This document shows positions 50,504 through 60,678 of a stretch of 64,000 nucleotides of DNA, piece after piece (the stretch's first letter is position 1; every line of letters starts with the position of its first letter). The DNA lies in the NCBI RefSeq assembly GCF_021431965.1, contig NZ_CP090370.1:1302001-1366000 (forward strand). The letters run 5' to 3'. A program made the translations under genes and the position numbers. This stretch comes from Erythrobacter sp. SDW2. Lineage in GTDB: Bacteria > Pseudomonadota > Alphaproteobacteria > Sphingomonadales > Sphingomonadaceae. The notes beneath the pieces were generated by a model. It was not told the DNA's origin and made no database searches. It saw only the letters and a list, made by a program, of their open reading frames with translations.

Positions 50504-50815
50504 ATGGAAGCTCAGAATATCCGCATTCGCCTCAAGGCGTTCGACCACCGCGTTCTCGACCAGGCCACTGGTGAGATCGCCGACACGGCCCGCCGGACCG
50601 GCGCGCTTATTCGCGGCCCCATTCCCATGCCGACGCGCATCGAGAAGTTCACCGTGAACCGCGGCCCGCACATCGACAAGAAGTCGCGCGAGCAGTTCGA
50701 GGTGCGTACGTACAAGCGGTTGCTCGACATCGTGCAGCCCAACGCCCAGACGGTCGATGCTCTGATGAAGCTCGATCTGGCCGCTGGCGTGAACGTCGAA
50801 ATCAAATTGGCCTGA
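50504..50815 (+). CDS. rpsJ: 30S ribosomal protein S10
   Basis: 103 residues, full length. Small-subunit head protein and, as NusE, an antitermination partner of Nus[20 protein letters not shown], the [20 protein letters not shown] loop and the closing VNVEIKLA match. The ATG at 50504 gives the standard start; the frame is open to 50465. First gene of the S10 operon; the gap of 305 bases to rplC is far longer than usual. Confidence 0.97.
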   Translation: MEAQNIRIRLKAFDHRVLDQATGEIADTARRTGALIRGPIPMPTRIEKFTVNRGPHIDKKSREQFEVRTYKRLLDIVQPNAQTVDALMKLDLAAGVNVEIKLA

Positions 50816-50831
50816 GCCAATTTGCCGAAGC

Positions 50832-50847
50832 CCCCGCGAAAGCGGGG
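50832..50847 (+). other. GNRA-loop hairpin in the 305-base rpsJ-rplC gap
   Basis: CCCCGC-GAAA-GCGGGG, six G-C pairs capped by a GAAA tetraloop, 17 bases after the rpsJ stop. No T run follows. The rest of the gap (50848-51120) is non-coding with several short C- and G-rich inverted runs. It might be a repeat remnant, an intra-operon processing site, or a leader for rplC. Confidence 0.5.
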
Positions 50848-51120
50848 TCTCTGTCCTCCTGGTGGGACGCTAAATATGACCAGAGACTTTCAGGGGCTCC
50901 AACGGCCCCGCTGATCCAGCAGGATCGGCAAGACATTGGGATACCGCCGGACTTGTCCGGGTCTGCGTCCCCCGTCTCGCTCAACCGGCCCGGTGGCCGT
51001 GCGAGCACTCAGCCCGGACGGGGCGATGCATCAAATTCGGGTTGAATGGATCTGTCCACCTTGGGCGGGTCCGCAAGCACCAGGGGATGGGCCTCTGGTG
51101 CCTCTGTTAGGAGTTTGACG

Positions 51121-51927
51121 ATGCGCACTGGCGTGATCGCAAAGAAAGTCGGGATGACCCGCCTGTTCCAGGAGGATGGACGTCACGTTCCCGTGACCGT
51201 TCTGGCCCTGGAAGATTGCCAGGTCGTGTCCCACCGCACCGCAGACCGTGACGGCTACGTCGCGCTGCAGGTCGGTTCGGGTGTGGCCAAGCAGAAGAAT
51301 GTCAACAAGCCGCAGCGCGAGCATTTTGCCAAGGCCGAAGTCGGCCTGAAGCAGAAGGTTGCCGAGTTCCGGCTCGAGAGCGAAGACGCGCTGCTGCCGG
51401 TCGGTTCGACCATCAGCGCAGAGCACTTCGTTGCCGGCCAGATGGTCGACGTCACCGGCCACACGCAGGGCAAGGGTTTTGCCGGTGCGATGAAGCGCTG
51501 GGGCTTCGGCGGTATGCGCGCGACGCACGGCGTCTCGATCAGTCACCGTGCTCACGGTTCGACCGGTAACCGCCAGGATCCGGGCCGCGTGTTCAAGGGC
51601 AAGAAGATGGCCGGCCACATGGGCGACCGTCAGCGCACCCAGCAGAACCTCGAAATCGTTCGTACCGATGCCGAGCGTGGCCTTCTGTTCGTCAAGGGTT
51701 CGGTTCCGGGTGCCAAGAACAGCTGGATGCTGGTTCGTGACGCCGTGAAGCTGCCGCTTCCCGCCGACGTGCCGTTCCCCGGTGTCGTCCTCGACAAGAA
51801 CGCGCCGAAACCGGAAGCCGACGAGCCCAAGCTCGCCGACCAGGTCGAAGCAGCGGACACCGTCGCTGAAGAAACCGCTGCTGCCGAGGCCGAAGCGCCC
51901 GCCAGCGATGAAAACAAGGAGGGCTGA
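51121..51927 (+). CDS. rplC: 50S ribosomal protein L3
   Basis: 268 residues. Early-assembly 23S rRNA binder near the peptidyl transferase centre. [20 protein letters not shown], the [15 protein letters not shown] loop and [20 protein letters not shown] are conserved. The core ends near residue 215; about 50 more residues ([20 protein letters not shown] and an Ala/Glu-rich end) form an acidic tail not found in E. coli L3. The ATG at 51121 follows AGGAGTTTG. Confidence 0.96.
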   Translation: MRTGVIAKKVGMTRLFQEDGRHVPVTVLALEDCQVVSHRTADRDGYVALQVGSGVAKQKNVNKPQREHFAKAEVGLKQKVAEFRLESEDALLPVGSTISAEHFVAGQMVDVTGHTQGKGFAGAMKRWGFGGMRATHGVSISHRAHGSTGNRQDPGRVFKGKKMAGHMGDRQRTQQNLEIVRTDAERGLLFVKGSVPGAKNSWMLVRDAVKLPLPADVPFPGVVLDKNAPKPEADEPKLADQVEAADTVAEETAAAEAEAPASDENKEG

Positions 51928-51930
51928 TCC

Positions 51931-52554
51931 GTGAAGGTGAAGGTCCAGAAAATCGACGGCAAGGCTGCCGGTGATGTCGAGCTCAACGATGCCGTGTTCG
52001 GTGTCGAGCCGCGCGCCGACATCCTCCACCGCGTCGTGACGTGGCAGCTCGAAAGCCGCCGCGCCACTGCCCGCCCGACCCGTGAGCGTGCAGACGTTGC
52101 CCGCACCGGCAAGAAGTTCGGTCGCCAGAAGGGCGGCGGTACGGCTCGTCACGGTGACCGTGCAGCTCCGATCTTCATCGGCGGCGGCAAGGCCCACGGT
52201 GCGCGCAAGCGCGACTTCAACCCGTCGCTGAACAAGAAGATCCGCGCTCTTGGCCTCAAGATGGCACTCAGCACCAGGGCGAAAGCCGGTCTGGTCGTCG
52301 TCGACAGCCTCGAGCTCAAGGACGCCAAGACCAAGGCGCTTGTCGAAACCTTCGGCAAGAACGGCTGGAACGGCAAGGTCCTGGTGATCGACGGTGAAAC
52401 CGTGAACGAAGGCTTCCGCATGGCAGCCGGCAACATCCCGGGCGTGAATGTGCTGCCGGCGATGGGTGCCAATGTTTACGACATCCTGAAGCACGACACG
52501 CTGGTCCTGACCAAGGACGCTGTCGCCAAGCTGGAGGCGCGTTTCAATGGCTAA
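51931..52554 (+). CDS. rplD: 50S ribosomal protein L4
   Basis: 207 residues. 23S rRNA binder whose loop lines the exit tunnel; in E. coli also the regulator of the S10 operon. [20 protein letters not shown] and [13 protein letters not shown] mark the tunnel loop. The start is GTG at 51931, three bases after rplC, with AAGGAGG in front. Its end overlaps rplW by eight bases. Confidence 0.96.
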   Translation: MKVKVQKIDGKAAGDVELNDAVFGVEPRADILHRVVTWQLESRRATARPTRERADVARTGKKFGRQKGGGTARHGDRAAPIFIGGGKAHGARKRDFNPSLNKKIRALGLKMALSTRAKAGLVVVDSLELKDAKTKALVETFGKNGWNGKVLVIDGETVNEGFRMAAGNIPGVNVLPAMGANVYDILKHDTLVLTKDAVAKLEARFNG

Positions 52555-52858
52555 GTCGAAGCAGATCGATGCCCGTCATTATGACGTGATCGTTGCCCCG
52601 CACATCACCGAGAAGTCGACGCTGCTGTCCGAGCACAACGCGACGGTCTTCAAGGTGGCAGGCGACGCGACCAAGTCGCAGATCAAGGAGGCCATCGAGG
52701 CCATCTACGATCGCAAGGTCGCTGGCGTGAACACGATTGTCGTCAAGGGCAAGACCAAGCGCTGGAAGGGCAAGCCCTACAAGCGCACCGACATGAAGAA
52801 GGCGATCGTGACGCTGGCCGACGGCCAGGATCCGATCGACTTCACCAGCGCGATCTGA
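52547..52858 (+). CDS. rplW: 50S ribosomal protein L23
   Basis: 103 residues. Sits at the exit of the peptide tunnel, docking site for trigger factor and [23 protein letters not shown] and the C-terminal [19 protein letters not shown] segment are normal. Start ATG at 52547, within the last eight bases of rplD; rplB begins 11 bases after its stop. Confidence 0.96.
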   Translation: MAKSKQIDARHYDVIVAPHITEKSTLLSEHNATVFKVAGDATKSQIKEAIEAIYDRKVAGVNTIVVKGKTKRWKGKPYKRTDMKKAIVTLADGQDPIDFTSAI

Positions 52859-52869
52859 GGGCAGGAACC

Positions 52870-53706
52870 ATGGCACTCAAGAACTACAACCCGACCAGCC
52901 CCGCACGCCGCGGCCTGATCCTCGTCGACAAGTCGGCGCTCTACAAGGGCAAGCCGGTCAAGGCGCTGACCGAAGGCAAGCGCAAAACGGGTGGCCGCAA
53001 CAACAAGGGCCACGTGACCTCGCGCGGCATCGCCGGCGGTCACAAGCAGAAGTACCGTTTCATCGACTTCAAGCGTCGCAAGTGGGACGTCGAAGGCACT
53101 GTCGAGCGGATCGAATACGATCCCAATCGCACCGCCTTCATCGCGCTCATCAAGTACGCCGACGATGAGCTGGCCTACATCATCGCTCCGCAGCGCCTCG
53201 CTGTCGGTGACAAGGTGATCGCGGGCGAGAAGACCGACACCAAGCCGGGCAACGCCATGTTGCTGGGCCAGATGCCGGTCGGCACGATCTGCCACAATGT
53301 CGAGATGAAGCCGGGCAAGGGCGGCCAGATCGCCCGTTCGGCCGGCGCCTATGTCCAGCTCGTCGGTCGTGACCGCGGGATGGTCATCGTTCGCCTCAAC
53401 TCGGGCGAGCAGCGTTACCTGCGCGCCGATTGCATGGGTACGGTTGGCGCGGTGTCGAACCCCGACAACCAGAACCAGAATTTCGGCAAGGCCGGCCGCA
53501 CCCGCTGGAAGGGCCGTCGTCCGCTGACCCGCGGTGTCGCCAAGAACCCGGTCGATCACCCGCACGGTGGTGGCGAAGGCCGCACCTCGGGTGGCCGTCA
53601 TCCGGTTACTCCGTGGGGCAAGCCGACCAAGGGCGCCCGGACCCGCAACAACAAGGCGACGGACAAGATGATCATCCGCTCGCGCCACGCGAAGAAGAAG
53701 AGGTAA
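52870..53706 (+). CDS. rplB: 50S ribosomal protein L2
   Basis: 278 residues, full length. Needed for subunit joining and peptidyl transfer. [20 protein letters not shown], the catalytic-histidine region [20 protein letters not shown] and [10 protein letters not shown] are conserved. ATG at 52870 after GGGCAGGAA. rpsS follows six bases after its stop. Confidence 0.97.
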   Translation: MALKNYNPTSPARRGLILVDKSALYKGKPVKALTEGKRKTGGRNNKGHVTSRGIAGGHKQKYRFIDFKRRKWDVEGTVERIEYDPNRTAFIALIKYADDELAYIIAPQRLAVGDKVIAGEKTDTKPGNAMLLGQMPVGTICHNVEMKPGKGGQIARSAGAYVQLVGRDRGMVIVRLNSGEQRYLRADCMGTVGAVSNPDNQNQNFGKAGRTRWKGRRPLTRGVAKNPVDHPHGGGEGRTSGGRHPVTPWGKPTKGARTRNNKATDKMIIRSRHAKKKR

Positions 53707-53712
53707 TCCGAC

Positions 53713-53988
53713 ATGGCTCGTTCCGTCTGGAAAGGTCCCTTCGTCGAACTCAGCCTTCTCAAGAAGGCCGAGACGGCACAGGAAAGCGGTGGCCGTGCGC
53801 CGATCAAGACCTGGTCGCGTCGCAGCACGATCCTGCCGCAGTTCGTTGGCCTGACGTTCAACGTCTACAACGGCCACAAGTTCATCCCCGTCTCCGTTTC
53901 GGAAGAAATGGTCGGTCACAAGCTCGGCGAGTTCGCACCCACGCGCACTTTCCCGGGTCACGCTGCCGACAAGAAGGGCAAGCGCTAA
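53713..53988 (+). CDS. rpsS: 30S ribosomal protein S19
   Basis: 91 residues. Head protein contacting S13 and the A-site t[43 protein letters not shown] and the [20 protein letters not shown] ending match the family. ATG at 53713; its stop shares one base with the rplV start (TAATG). Confidence 0.97.
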   Translation: MARSVWKGPFVELSLLKKAETAQESGGRAPIKTWSRRSTILPQFVGLTFNVYNGHKFIPVSVSEEMVGHKLGEFAPTRTFPGHAADKKGKR

Positions 53989-54365
53989 TGGGCAAGGCAA
54001 AAGCACCCCGCCGCGTCGGCGATAACGAGGCTCTGGCCGTCGGCACCACGATCCGTGGTTCGGCACAGAAGCTGAACCTCGTTGCCGCGCTGATCCGTGG
54101 CAAGAAGGCCGAAGAAGCGATGAACATCCTCGCTTTCTCGAAGCGGGCGATGGCACGCGATGCGAGCAAGGTGCTCGCTTCGGCAATCGCCAATGCCGAA
54201 AACAACCACGACCTTGACGTCGACGCTCTCGTCGTCGCCGAGGCTTCGGTCGGCAAGTCGATCACCATGAAGCGGTTCCACACCCGTGGCCGCGGCAAGA
54301 GCACCCGCATCCTCAAGCCGTTCAGTCGGCTGCGGATCGTCGTGCGCGAAGTGGAAGAGGCGTAA
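53988..54365 (+). CDS. rplV: 50S ribosomal protein L22
   Basis: 125 residues. Its extended loop lines the exit tunnel with L4. [36 protein letters not shown] and the tunnel loop [19 protein letters not shown] are present. ATG at 53988, sharing a base with the rpsS stop; rpsC starts one base after its stop. Confidence 0.96.
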   Translation: MGKAKAPRRVGDNEALAVGTTIRGSAQKLNLVAALIRGKKAEEAMNILAFSKRAMARDASKVLASAIANAENNHDLDVDALVVAEASVGKSITMKRFHTRGRGKSTRILKPFSRLRIVVREVEEA

Positions 54366-54366
54366 G

Positions 54367-55062
54367 ATGGGCCAGAAGAGCAATCCGATCGGTCTGCGCC
54401 TGCAGATCAACCGCACCTGGGACAGCCGCTGGTACGCCGAAGGGCGTGACTATGCGCAGCTGCTCAAGGAAGACATCGAGATCCGCAACTACATCATGGA
54501 AAGCCTGCCCCAGGCAGCTATCTCCAAGGTTGTGATCGAGCGTCCGGCCAAGCTGTGCCGCGTTTCCATCTATGCCGCACGCCCTGGCGTGATCATCGGC
54601 AAGAAGGGCGCCGACATCGAGAAGCTGCGTTCGAAGCTCGCCACGATGACCGCCAGCGAAGTGAAGCTGAACATCGTCGAAATCCGCAAGCCGGAAATCG
54701 ATGCCAAGCTCGTCGCCCAGGGCATCGCCGACCAGCTGATCCGCCGCGTCGCCTTCCGTCGCGCCATGAAGCGCGCCGTGCAGTCGGCTCTCCGCCTTGG
54801 CGCGGAAGGCATCAAGATCGTCTGTGGCGGCCGTCTCGGCGGTGCTGAAATCGCCCGCGTCGAGTGGTACCGTGAAGGCCGCGTGCCGCTGCACACGCTG
54901 CGCGCCAACGTCGATTACGCAGAAGCTGAAGCTCTGACCGCTTATGGCATCATCGGCATCAAGTGCTGGATCTTCAAGGGCGAGATCCTCGCTCACGATC
55001 CGACCGCACAGGACCGTCTGATGATGGAAGCGCAGACTTCCGGCGTGCGTCCGGCTCGCTGA
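54367..55062 (+). CDS. rpsC: 30S ribosomal protein S3
   Basis: 231 residues. Forms the mRNA entry with S4 and S5; carries a KH domain ([17 protein letters not shown] with the GxxG loop). [40 protein letters not shown] and [18 protein letters not shown] are conserved. ATG at 54367, one base after rplV. It lacks any long C-terminal tail. Confidence 0.97.
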   Translation: MGQKSNPIGLRLQINRTWDSRWYAEGRDYAQLLKEDIEIRNYIMESLPQAAISKVVIERPAKLCRVSIYAARPGVIIGKKGADIEKLRSKLATMTASEVKLNIVEIRKPEIDAKLVAQGIADQLIRRVAFRRAMKRAVQSALRLGAEGIKIVCGGRLGGAEIARVEWYREGRVPLHTLRANVDYAEAEALTAYGIIGIKCWIFKGEILAHDPTAQDRLMMEAQTSGVRPAR

Positions 55063-55083
55063 TTGCAGGATTAGGAAAGAACC

Positions 55084-55518
55084 ATGCTGCAACCGAAGAA
55101 AACCAAGTTCCGCAAGGCGTTCAAGGGCAAGATCCATGGCAACGCCAAGGGCGGCACCACGCTCAACTTCGGGTCCTATGGCCTGAAGGCGATGGAACCG
55201 GAGCGTCTGACCGCGCGTCAGATCGAAGCCGCCCGTCGTGCCATCACCCGCGCCATCAAGCGTCAGGGCCGTCTCTGGATCCGCGTCTTCCCGGACGTGC
55301 CGGTCTCGAAGAAGCCGGCCGAAGTGCGTCAGGGTAAGGGCAAGGGCTCGATCGAATACTGGGCTGCCCGCGTCAAGCCGGGTCGTATCCTGTTCGAACT
55401 CGACGGTGTTCCCGGCCCGATCGCCGCGACCGCGTTCGAACGCGCCGCGATGAAGCTGCCGATCAAGACCAAGGTCGTTGCCCGTCTCGGCGACACCTCG
55501 CACCTGGGAGGCGAATAA
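55084..55518 (+). CDS. rplP: 50S ribosomal protein L16
   Basis: 144 residues. Helps shape the A-site and peptidyl transferase centre. [20 protein letters not shown] and [20 protein letters not shown] are conserved; [20 protein letters not shown] lies between. ATG at 55084 with AGGAAAG in front. Stop overlaps the rpmC start by one base. Confidence 0.97.
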   Translation: MLQPKKTKFRKAFKGKIHGNAKGGTTLNFGSYGLKAMEPERLTARQIEAARRAITRAIKRQGRLWIRVFPDVPVSKKPAEVRQGKGKGSIEYWAARVKPGRILFELDGVPGPIAATAFERAAMKLPIKTKVVARLGDTSHLGGE

Positions 55519-55721
55519 TGGCTAAAGTCGAAGACCTGCGCCAGAAGAGCGACGACCAGCTCGCCGAAGAGCTCGTCGAGCTGAAGCGCGAGCAGTTCAA
55601 CCTGCGCTTCCAGGCGGCAACCAACCAGCTGGAGAAGCCGGCCCGCATCCGCGAAGTCCGCCGCTCCATCGCCACCATCAAGACGCTGCAGGGCGAACGC
55701 GCCCGCGCCGCGAAGGCTTGA
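55518..55721 (+). CDS. rpmC: 50S ribosomal protein L29
   Basis: 67 residues, a two-helix protein near the tunnel exit that helps bind trigger factor. [40 protein letters not shown] and [11 protein letters not shown] match. ATG at 55518 shares its first base with the rplP stop. Confidence 0.95.
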   Translation: MAKVEDLRQKSDDQLAEELVELKREQFNLRFQAATNQLEKPARIREVRRSIATIKTLQGERARAAKA

Positions 55722-55732
55722 GGAGTTAGACA

Positions 55733-56029
55733 ATGCCGAAGCGTATCCTGATCGGGACTGTCACCTCCGACAAGACCGACAAGACCGTGACCGTGCTGGT
55801 CGAACGCAAGGTGAAGCACCCGCTCTACGGGAAGATCATCCGCCGTTCGAAGAAGTACCACGCGCACGACGAGAACAACGAATACACCCTGGGCGATGTC
55901 GTCCGCATCGAAGAGACCAAGCCGATCTCGAAGACCAAGACCTGGCTCGTCAAGGACCGCGTGACCGCGGGCGGCGTGCAGGCGGTCGAGGCCGATCTCG
56001 ATGTGGCCGAAGCCACCCCGGGCAACTGA
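55733..56029 (+). CDS. rpsQ: 30S ribosomal protein S17
   Basis: 98 residues. OB-fold 16S rRNA binder. [40 protein letters not shown] and [14 protein letters not shown] are conserved. About 15 residues longer at the C-terminus than E. coli S17, acidic. ATG at 55733. The 96-base gap to rplN contains the CTTCGACGGGCTCAGG repeat fragment at 56032-56051. Confidence 0.95.
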   Translation: MPKRILIGTVTSDKTDKTVTVLVERKVKHPLYGKIIRRSKKYHAHDENNEYTLGDVVRIEETKPISKTKTWLVKDRVTAGGVQAVEADLDVAEATPGN

Positions 56030-56031
56030 CC

Positions 56032-56051
56032 CTTCGACGGGCTCAGGACAA
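56032..56051. repeat. CTTCGACGGGCTCAGG repeat fragment, rpsQ-rplN gap
   Basis: CTTCGACGGGCTCAGGACAA, three bases after the rpsQ stop. It is related, on the opposite strand, to the CTGAGCTTGTCGAAG core at 45919-45933. It widens an otherwise tight gene junction. Short, and listed because the same core recurs. Confidence 0.5.
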
Positions 56052-56125
56052 GTTTAGACGGTAGGAACTGCCGGGCCCCAGTCGGTTTGGGTGTCTCGGC
56101 AAGCCAGTGAGAAGGAACCGGATCG

Positions 56126-56494
56126 ATGATCCAGATGCAATCCAATCTCGACGTCGCGGATAACAGCGGCGCCAAGCGCGTCCAGTGCATCAAAGTACTG
56201 GGTGGCTCGAAGCGTCGCACCGCGAGCGTCGGTGACGTGATCGTGGTTTCCGTCAAGGAAGCCCAGCCGCGCACCAAGGTGAAGAAGGGCGATGTCCATC
56301 GCGCTGTCATCGTGCGCACGAAGAAGGACGTCCGCCGCCCCGATGGCAGCGTGATCCGCTTCGACAGCAATGCCGCCGTGCTCGTCAACAAGAACGAAGA
56401 GCCGATCGGTACCCGTATCTTCGGCCCGGTGGTGCGCGAACTGCGCGGCCGCGGGTTCATGAAGATCATCTCGCTCGCACCGGAGGTGCTGTAA
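56126..56494 (+). CDS. rplN: 50S ribosomal protein L14
   Basis: 122 residues. Interface protein forming bridges with 16S rRNA and binding site of the silencing factor Rsf[41 protein letters not shown] and [20 protein letters not shown] match. ATG at 56126 after GAAGGAACC. Overlaps rplX by one base. Confidence 0.97.
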   Translation: MIQMQSNLDVADNSGAKRVQCIKVLGGSKRRTASVGDVIVVSVKEAQPRTKVKKGDVHRAVIVRTKKDVRRPDGSVIRFDSNAAVLVNKNEEPIGTRIFGPVVRELRGRGFMKIISLAPEVL

Positions 56495-56814
56495 TGGCTT
56501 CCGCCAAGATCAAGAAGGGTGACAGCGTCGTCGTCCTGTCCGGCAAGGACAAGGGCAAGACCGGCACCGTCGCGAAGGTCATGCCGAAAGACGGCAAGGT
56601 CGTCGTCGAAGGCGTCAATGTGATCGCCCGTCACCGCAAGCCGAGCCAGGCCAACCCGCAGGGTGGCATCGACCGCTTCGAGGCGCCGATGCACATCGCC
56701 AAGGTTGCCGTGGCTGACCCGAAGACCGGCAAGCCGACCCGCGTCCGTATCGAAGAGAAGGACGGGAAGAAGGTTCGCGTCGCCGTGAAGAGTGGGGAGA
56801 CCATCGATGGCTGA
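56494..56814 (+). CDS. rplX: 50S ribosomal protein L24
   Basis: 106 residues. Assembly initiator of the large subunit with a KOW motif ([20 protein letters not shown]). [20 protein letters not shown] and [16 protein letters not shown] are conserved. ATG at 56494. Its end overlaps rplE by eight bases. Confidence 0.96.
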   Translation: MASAKIKKGDSVVVLSGKDKGKTGTVAKVMPKDGKVVVEGVNVIARHRKPSQANPQGGIDRFEAPMHIAKVAVADPKTGKPTRVRIEEKDGKKVRVAVKSGETIDG

Positions 56815-57397
56815 TAAGTCGAACGCCCCGGCCCCGCGCATGCGTGCCAAGTATGACGACCAGATCGTCAAGGCGATGACCGAGAAGTTCGGTTACAAGA
56901 ACCGCATGGAAGTGCCGAAGCTGGAAAAGATCACGCTCAACATGGGTGTGGGCGAAGCCAGCCAGGACAAGAAGAAGGTCCAGACGGCTGCCGAGGAAAT
57001 GGCGCTGATTGCCGGCCAGAAGCCGGTCATCACCAAGGCCAAGAAGTCGATCGCGCAGTTCAAGCTGCGTGAAGGCATGCCGATCGGTTGCAAGGTCACC
57101 CTGCGCCGCGAACGCATGTACGAATTCCTCGATCGCCTGGTGACCATCGCGATGCCGCGTATCCGCGACTTCCGTGGTCTCAACCCCAAGTCGTTCGATG
57201 GCCGTGGCAATTATGCCATGGGCCTGAAGGAACAGATCATCTTCCCGGAAATCTCGTACGACCAGATCGAGAAGGTTCGGGGCATGGATATCATCGTGAC
57301 CACCACCGCCAAGACGGACGAAGAAGCGCGCGAACTGCTGCGCCTGTTCGGTTTCCCGTTCCCGGCGGAAGCGTCTGAAGAGAAGGAAGCGGCGTGA
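56807..57397 (+). CDS. rplE: 50S ribosomal protein L5
   Basis: 196 residues. Binds 5S rRNA and contacts P-site t[43 protein letters not shown] and [20 protein letters not shown] are conserved. The ATG at 56807 gives [18 protein letters not shown]; the frame is open to 56792. A Glu/Ala-rich tail of about eight residues extends the core. Confidence 0.97.
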   Translation: MADKSNAPAPRMRAKYDDQIVKAMTEKFGYKNRMEVPKLEKITLNMGVGEASQDKKKVQTAAEEMALIAGQKPVITKAKKSIAQFKLREGMPIGCKVTLRRERMYEFLDRLVTIAMPRIRDFRGLNPKSFDGRGNYAMGLKEQIIFPEISYDQIEKVRGMDIIVTTTAKTDEEARELLRLFGFPFPAEASEEKEAA

Positions 57398-57423
57398 GCC
57401 GCTAACAGAGGAACTTAAGTCCA

Positions 57424-57729
57424 ATGGCGAAACTGAGTTCGATCAATAAGAACGAAAAGCGCAAGAAGCTCGTCGCGCAGTACGCTGCCAAGTACGAGAA
57501 GCTGAAGGCAATTGCGGATGACAAGTCGCTCGACGAAACCGAGCGTCTGATTGCGCGCCTGAAGATGGCGGAACTGCCGCGGAACGCTAACCCGACCCGC
57601 GTGCGCAACCGCTGCGCCACCACCGGCCGCCCGCGCGGCTATTATCGCAAGTTCGGCATCAACCGTATCGAGCTGCGTAATCTCGGCAACAAGGGCCTGA
57701 TTCCGGGCCTGACCAAGTCGAGCTGGTGA
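57424..57729 (+). CDS. rpsN: 30S ribosomal protein S14 (zinc-free form)
   Basis: 101 residues, the long zinc-independent type: [20 protein letters not shown] has one of the four zinc cysteines of the short form. [20 protein letters not shown] opens it. Binds 16S rRNA in the head. ATG at 57424 after GAGGAACTTAAGTCC; rpsH follows 11 bases on. Confidence 0.96.
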   Translation: MAKLSSINKNEKRKKLVAQYAAKYEKLKAIADDKSLDETERLIARLKMAELPRNANPTRVRNRCATTGRPRGYYRKFGINRIELRNLGNKGLIPGLTKSSW

Positions 57730-57740
57730 GGAATCGATAG

Positions 57741-58136
57741 ATGGCTATGACCGATCCCCTGGGTGATATGCTCACCCGCATCCGCAACGGCCAGCGTGCG
57801 AAGAAGGACAGCGTCCTGTCGCCCGCGTCGAAGCTGCGTGCAAATGTCCTCGAAGTGCTCCAGCGCGAAGGCTACATCCGTGGCTACAGCGACGACGCTT
57901 CGGGCAAGCACCCGCAGCTGCGCATCGAGCTGAAGTATTTCGAAGGCGAGCCGGCGATCAAGCACGTCGCTCGCGTCTCCAAGCCTGGCCGCCGGGTCTA
58001 CTCGGGTTCGAAGGAACTCCCGGTGATCCGCAACGGCCTCGGCATCACCATCGTCTCGACGCCCAAGGGCGTGCTTTCCGACGCGGAAGCCCGTTCGCAG
58101 AACGTCGGCGGCGAAGTGCTGGCGGAGGTGTTCTGA
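57741..58136 (+). CDS. rpsH: 30S ribosomal protein S8
   Basis: 131 residues. Central-domain 16S rRNA binder and, in E. coli, translational repressor of the spc operon. [40 protein letters not shown] and [20 protein letters not shown] match. ATG at 57741. One-base overlap with rplF (TGATG). Confidence 0.97.
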   Translation: MAMTDPLGDMLTRIRNGQRAKKDSVLSPASKLRANVLEVLQREGYIRGYSDDASGKHPQLRIELKYFEGEPAIKHVARVSKPGRRVYSGSKELPVIRNGLGITIVSTPKGVLSDAEARSQNVGGEVLAEVF

Positions 58137-58669
58137 TGAGCCGCATCGGCAAGAAGCCGGTCGCGATCCCGAGCGGGGTCGAGGCCAAGATCGAAGGCGA
58201 TACGCTGACGGTCAAGGGTCCCAAGGGCACCCTGTCCATGGGCCTGACCGACCTGATCGAGTACAAGCTCGAAGACGGTGAAATCAGCGTCAAGCCGGCG
58301 AACGACACGCGCGCTGCGCGCAATCACTGGGGCATGCAGCGCACCCTGGTGTCGAACCTGGTCGAAGGCGTCACCGACGGCTTCACCAAGATCCTCGACA
58401 TCAAGGGCGTCGGCTACCGCGCCAATGCGCAGGGCAAGAACCTCAAGCTGCAGCTCGGCTACAGCCACGACGTCGATCTGGCCGTTCCGGAAGGTCTCGA
58501 AGTGAAGACCCCGGACCAGACCACGATCGAGATTTCGGGGATCGACAAGCAGGCCGTCGGCCAGTTTGCCGCCGAAGTCCGTCGCTGGCGCAAGCCGGAG
58601 CCGTACAAGGGCAAGGGTATCGCCTATCGCGGCGAATACATCTTCCGCAAGGAAGGGAAGAAGAAGTAA
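58136..58669 (+). CDS. rplF: 50S ribosomal protein L6
   Basis: 177 residues, two related domains near the sarcin-ricin loop. [31 protein letters not shown] and [20 protein letters not shown] with [14 protein letters not shown] are conserved. ATG at 58136. rplR starts one base after its stop. Confidence 0.97.
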   Translation: MSRIGKKPVAIPSGVEAKIEGDTLTVKGPKGTLSMGLTDLIEYKLEDGEISVKPANDTRAARNHWGMQRTLVSNLVEGVTDGFTKILDIKGVGYRANAQGKNLKLQLGYSHDVDLAVPEGLEVKTPDQTTIEISGIDKQAVGQFAAEVRRWRKPEPYKGKGIAYRGEYIFRKEGKKK

Positions 58670-58670
58670 G

Positions 58671-59015
58671 ATGGCAAAGCTTTCTCTCTTTGAACGCCGC
58701 CGTCGCCGGGTCCGTACCGCGCTGCGCAAGCGTGCGGGCGGCAAGCTGCGGCTGTCGGTCCACCGCACCGGCAAGCACATCTATGCCCAGGTCATCGACG
58801 ATGCCGACGGCAAGACCGTTGCTGCCGCTTCGACCCTTGGCTCGAAGGCCTCGGGTGCGAACGTCACTGCCGCTGCGCAGGTTGGCAAGGACATCGCCGC
58901 CGCCGCCAAGAAGGCGGGTGTGACCACTGTCGTGTTCGATCGCGGCGGGTTCCTGTTCCATGGCCGCGTCAAGGCGCTGGCCGACGCCGCCCGCGAAGGC
59001 GGGCTGGAGTTCTGA
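58671..59015 (+). CDS. rplR: 50S ribosomal protein L18
   Basis: 114 residues. Binds 5S rRNA with L5 and L25. [40 protein letters not shown] and [20 protein letters not shown] are normal. ATG at 58671. Its stop overlaps the rpsE start by one base. Confidence 0.96.
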   Translation: MAKLSLFERRRRRVRTALRKRAGGKLRLSVHRTGKHIYAQVIDDADGKTVAAASTLGSKASGANVTAAAQVGKDIAAAAKKAGVTTVVFDRGGFLFHGRVKALADAAREGGLEF

Positions 59016-59797
59016 TGATGCCTGAGAACGAAAACACCGAAAACAACAACACCGAAGCGCAGGTCGAAGCGACCGCCGCTGTCGAAACCCCGGCCGTTGC
59101 CGAGACCCCGTCGGAAGCTGCGGATACGCAGTCGGCCGACTCGGGCGATCCGGGCGAGCCGCGCCGCGGGCGCGGTGGTCGTGGCGGCGAACGTGGCGAA
59201 GGCGGCCGTGGCCGTGGCCGCGGTGGCCGTGACGATCGTCGCGGCAAGCGTGAGGAAGAAGACGACGGCATCATCGAGAAGCTCGTCCACATCAACCGCG
59301 TCTCGAAGACGGTGAAGGGCGGCAAGCGCTTCGGCTTCGCGGCGCTGGTCGTCGTGGGTGACGGTTCGGGCCGCGTCGGTTTCGGTCATGGCAAGGCACG
59401 CGAAGTGCCGGAAGCCATCACCAAGGCAACCGCCGCTGCGCGCAAGAAGATGATCCGCGTTCCGCTCAAGGAAGGCCGCACGCTGCACCATGACGGCAAT
59501 GGCCGTTTCGGCGCCGGCAAGGTAACCGTCCGCACGGCTCCTCCGGGCACCGGTATCATCGCCGGCGGTCCGATGCGCGCCGTCTTCGAAAGCCTGGGCG
59601 TCGCCGACGTGGTGACCAAGTCGGTCGGCACTTCGAACCCCTACAACATGATCCGCGCCACCTTCGACGCGCTGACCAACCAGACTTCGCCGAAGTCGGT
59701 GGCCCAGCGTCGCGGCAAGAAGGTCGCAGACCTGCTCGGTCGCGGTGGCGCGAGCGCAGCCGAGGCGGAAGCCGACGCCGCTGCGATGGCGGAGTAA
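59015..59797 (+). CDS. rpsE: 30S ribosomal protein S5 with a long RG-rich N-terminal extension
   Basis: 260 residues against 167 in E. coli. The conserved S5 core begins near residue 86 ([20 protein letters not shown]) and holds [17 protein letters not shown] and the mRNA-helicase region normally. Ahead of it are an acidic, alanine/glutamate stretch (residues 1-48) and an RG/GG-rich segment (about 50-78, with [19 protein letters not shown]), like eukaryotic RGG boxes. The TGATGATG at 59014 allows starts at 59015 or 59018; the first is given. Confidence 0.95.
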   Translation: MMPENENTENNNTEAQVEATAAVETPAVAETPSEAADTQSADSGDPGEPRRGRGGRGGERGEGGRGRGRGGRDDRRGKREEEDDGIIEKLVHINRVSKTVKGGKRFGFAALVVVGDGSGRVGFGHGKAREVPEAITKATAAARKKMIRVPLKEGRTLHHDGNGRFGAGKVTVRTAPPGTGIIAGGPMRAVFESLGVADVVTKSVGTSNPYNMIRATFDALTNQTSPKSVAQRRGKKVADLLGRGGASAAEAEADAAAMAE

Positions 59798-59802
59798 CTT
59801 AG

Positions 59803-59979
59803 ATGGCTACCATCAAGATCAAGCAGATCGGTTCGCCGATCCGTCGCCCCGAAAGCCAGCGCCAGATCCTCATCGGTCTCGGGCTGAACAAGATGCACAA
59901 GGTCGTCGAGCGCCAGGACACCCCCGAGGTGCGCGGCGCGATCGCCAAGATCCCGCATCTGGTGACGATCGTCGACTAA
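59803..59979 (+). CDS. rpmD: 50S ribosomal protein L30
   Basis: 58 residues, full length for the bacterial protein. [20 protein letters not shown], the [20 protein letters not shown] motif and HLVTIVD are all present. ATG at 59803, five bases after the rpsE stop; the stop is TAA at 59977-59979. A GCGGGG hairpin at 59990-60005 lies in the 70-base gap to rplO. Confidence 0.96.
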   Translation: MATIKIKQIGSPIRRPESQRQILIGLGLNKMHKVVERQDTPEVRGAIAKIPHLVTIVD

Positions 59980-59989
59980 CAATCATGGG

Positions 59990-60005
59990 CCCCGCTGCGG
60001 CGGGG
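59990..60005 (+). other. Hairpin in the rpmD-rplO gap
   Basis: CCCCGC-TGCG-GCGGGG, six G-C pairs, followed by TTCATCATTT. It resembles a weak terminator or an RNA processing site inside the spc operon; rplO translation starts 45 bases later. Confidence 0.45.
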
Positions 60006-60049
60006 TTCATCATTTCCAGCGCGAACAAAGCGAAAGCGAGTGCAAGACT

Positions 60050-60574
60050 ATGAAACTCAACGACATCCGTGACAACGACGGTGCCCGGAAGGGCCGTATG
60101 CGTGTCGGCCGGGGCATCGGCTCGGGCAAGGGCAAGACCGCGGCGCGCGGCCAGAAGGGCCAGAAGAGCCGTTCGGGCGTGGCCATCAAGGGCTTCGAAG
60201 GTGGCCAGATGCCGCTGCACATGCGCCTGCCGAAGCGCGGGTTCAACAACCCGTTCGGCAAGGACTACGCCGAAGTGAACATCGGTATGGTGCAGAAGTT
60301 CATCGACGCCAAGAAGCTCGACGCCAAGGCTGACGTGACCGAAGACGCGCTGCGTGCGGCCGGTCTCGCTCGCGGCGGCAAGGACGGCATCCGCCTGCTC
60401 GGCAAGGGCGAAATCACCGCCAAGGTGAAGTTCGTCGTCACCGGCGCGACCAAGGGCGCGATTGCAGCGGTCGAAAAGGCCGGCGGCAGCGTCGAAGTGG
60501 CCGCTCCGGCCCAGCCCGAGCACGAAAAGAAGGCGGCCCGCGCCGCTGCGAACAAGGCCGCCAAGGTCAAGTAG
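60050..60574 (+). CDS. rplO: 50S ribosomal protein L15
   Basis: 174 residues. Late-assembly 23S rRNA binder. [40 protein letters not shown] and [18 protein letters not shown] are conserved; the C-terminal 30 residues are a lysine/alanine-rich tail ([18 protein letters not shown]). ATG at 60050. secY follows after 104 bases that include a nine-base-pair hairpin (60587-60621). Confidence 0.96.
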   Translation: MKLNDIRDNDGARKGRMRVGRGIGSGKGKTAARGQKGQKSRSGVAIKGFEGGQMPLHMRLPKRGFNNPFGKDYAEVNIGMVQKFIDAKKLDAKADVTEDALRAAGLARGGKDGIRLLGKGEITAKVKFVVTGATKGAIAAVEKAGGSVEVAAPAQPEHEKKAARAAANKAAKVK

Positions 60575-60586
60575 TAGAGAAAATCG

Positions 60587-60621
60587 GGGAGCGGGGGTTC
60601 GACATCGGGCCACCCGCTCCC
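60587..60621 (+). other. Hairpin in the rplO-secY gap
   Basis: GGGAGCGGG (60587-60595) and CCCGCTCCC (60613-60621), a perfect nine-base stem over a 17-base loop. The following TATCTATCC is not a real T run. Possibly a partial attenuator that lowers secY expression relative to the ribosomal genes. Confidence 0.45.
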
Positions 60622-60678
60622 TATCTATCCGGTCTGAGCCGGGACGGGCTGGCTCCAACCCAGGATTGACAGCGTATC

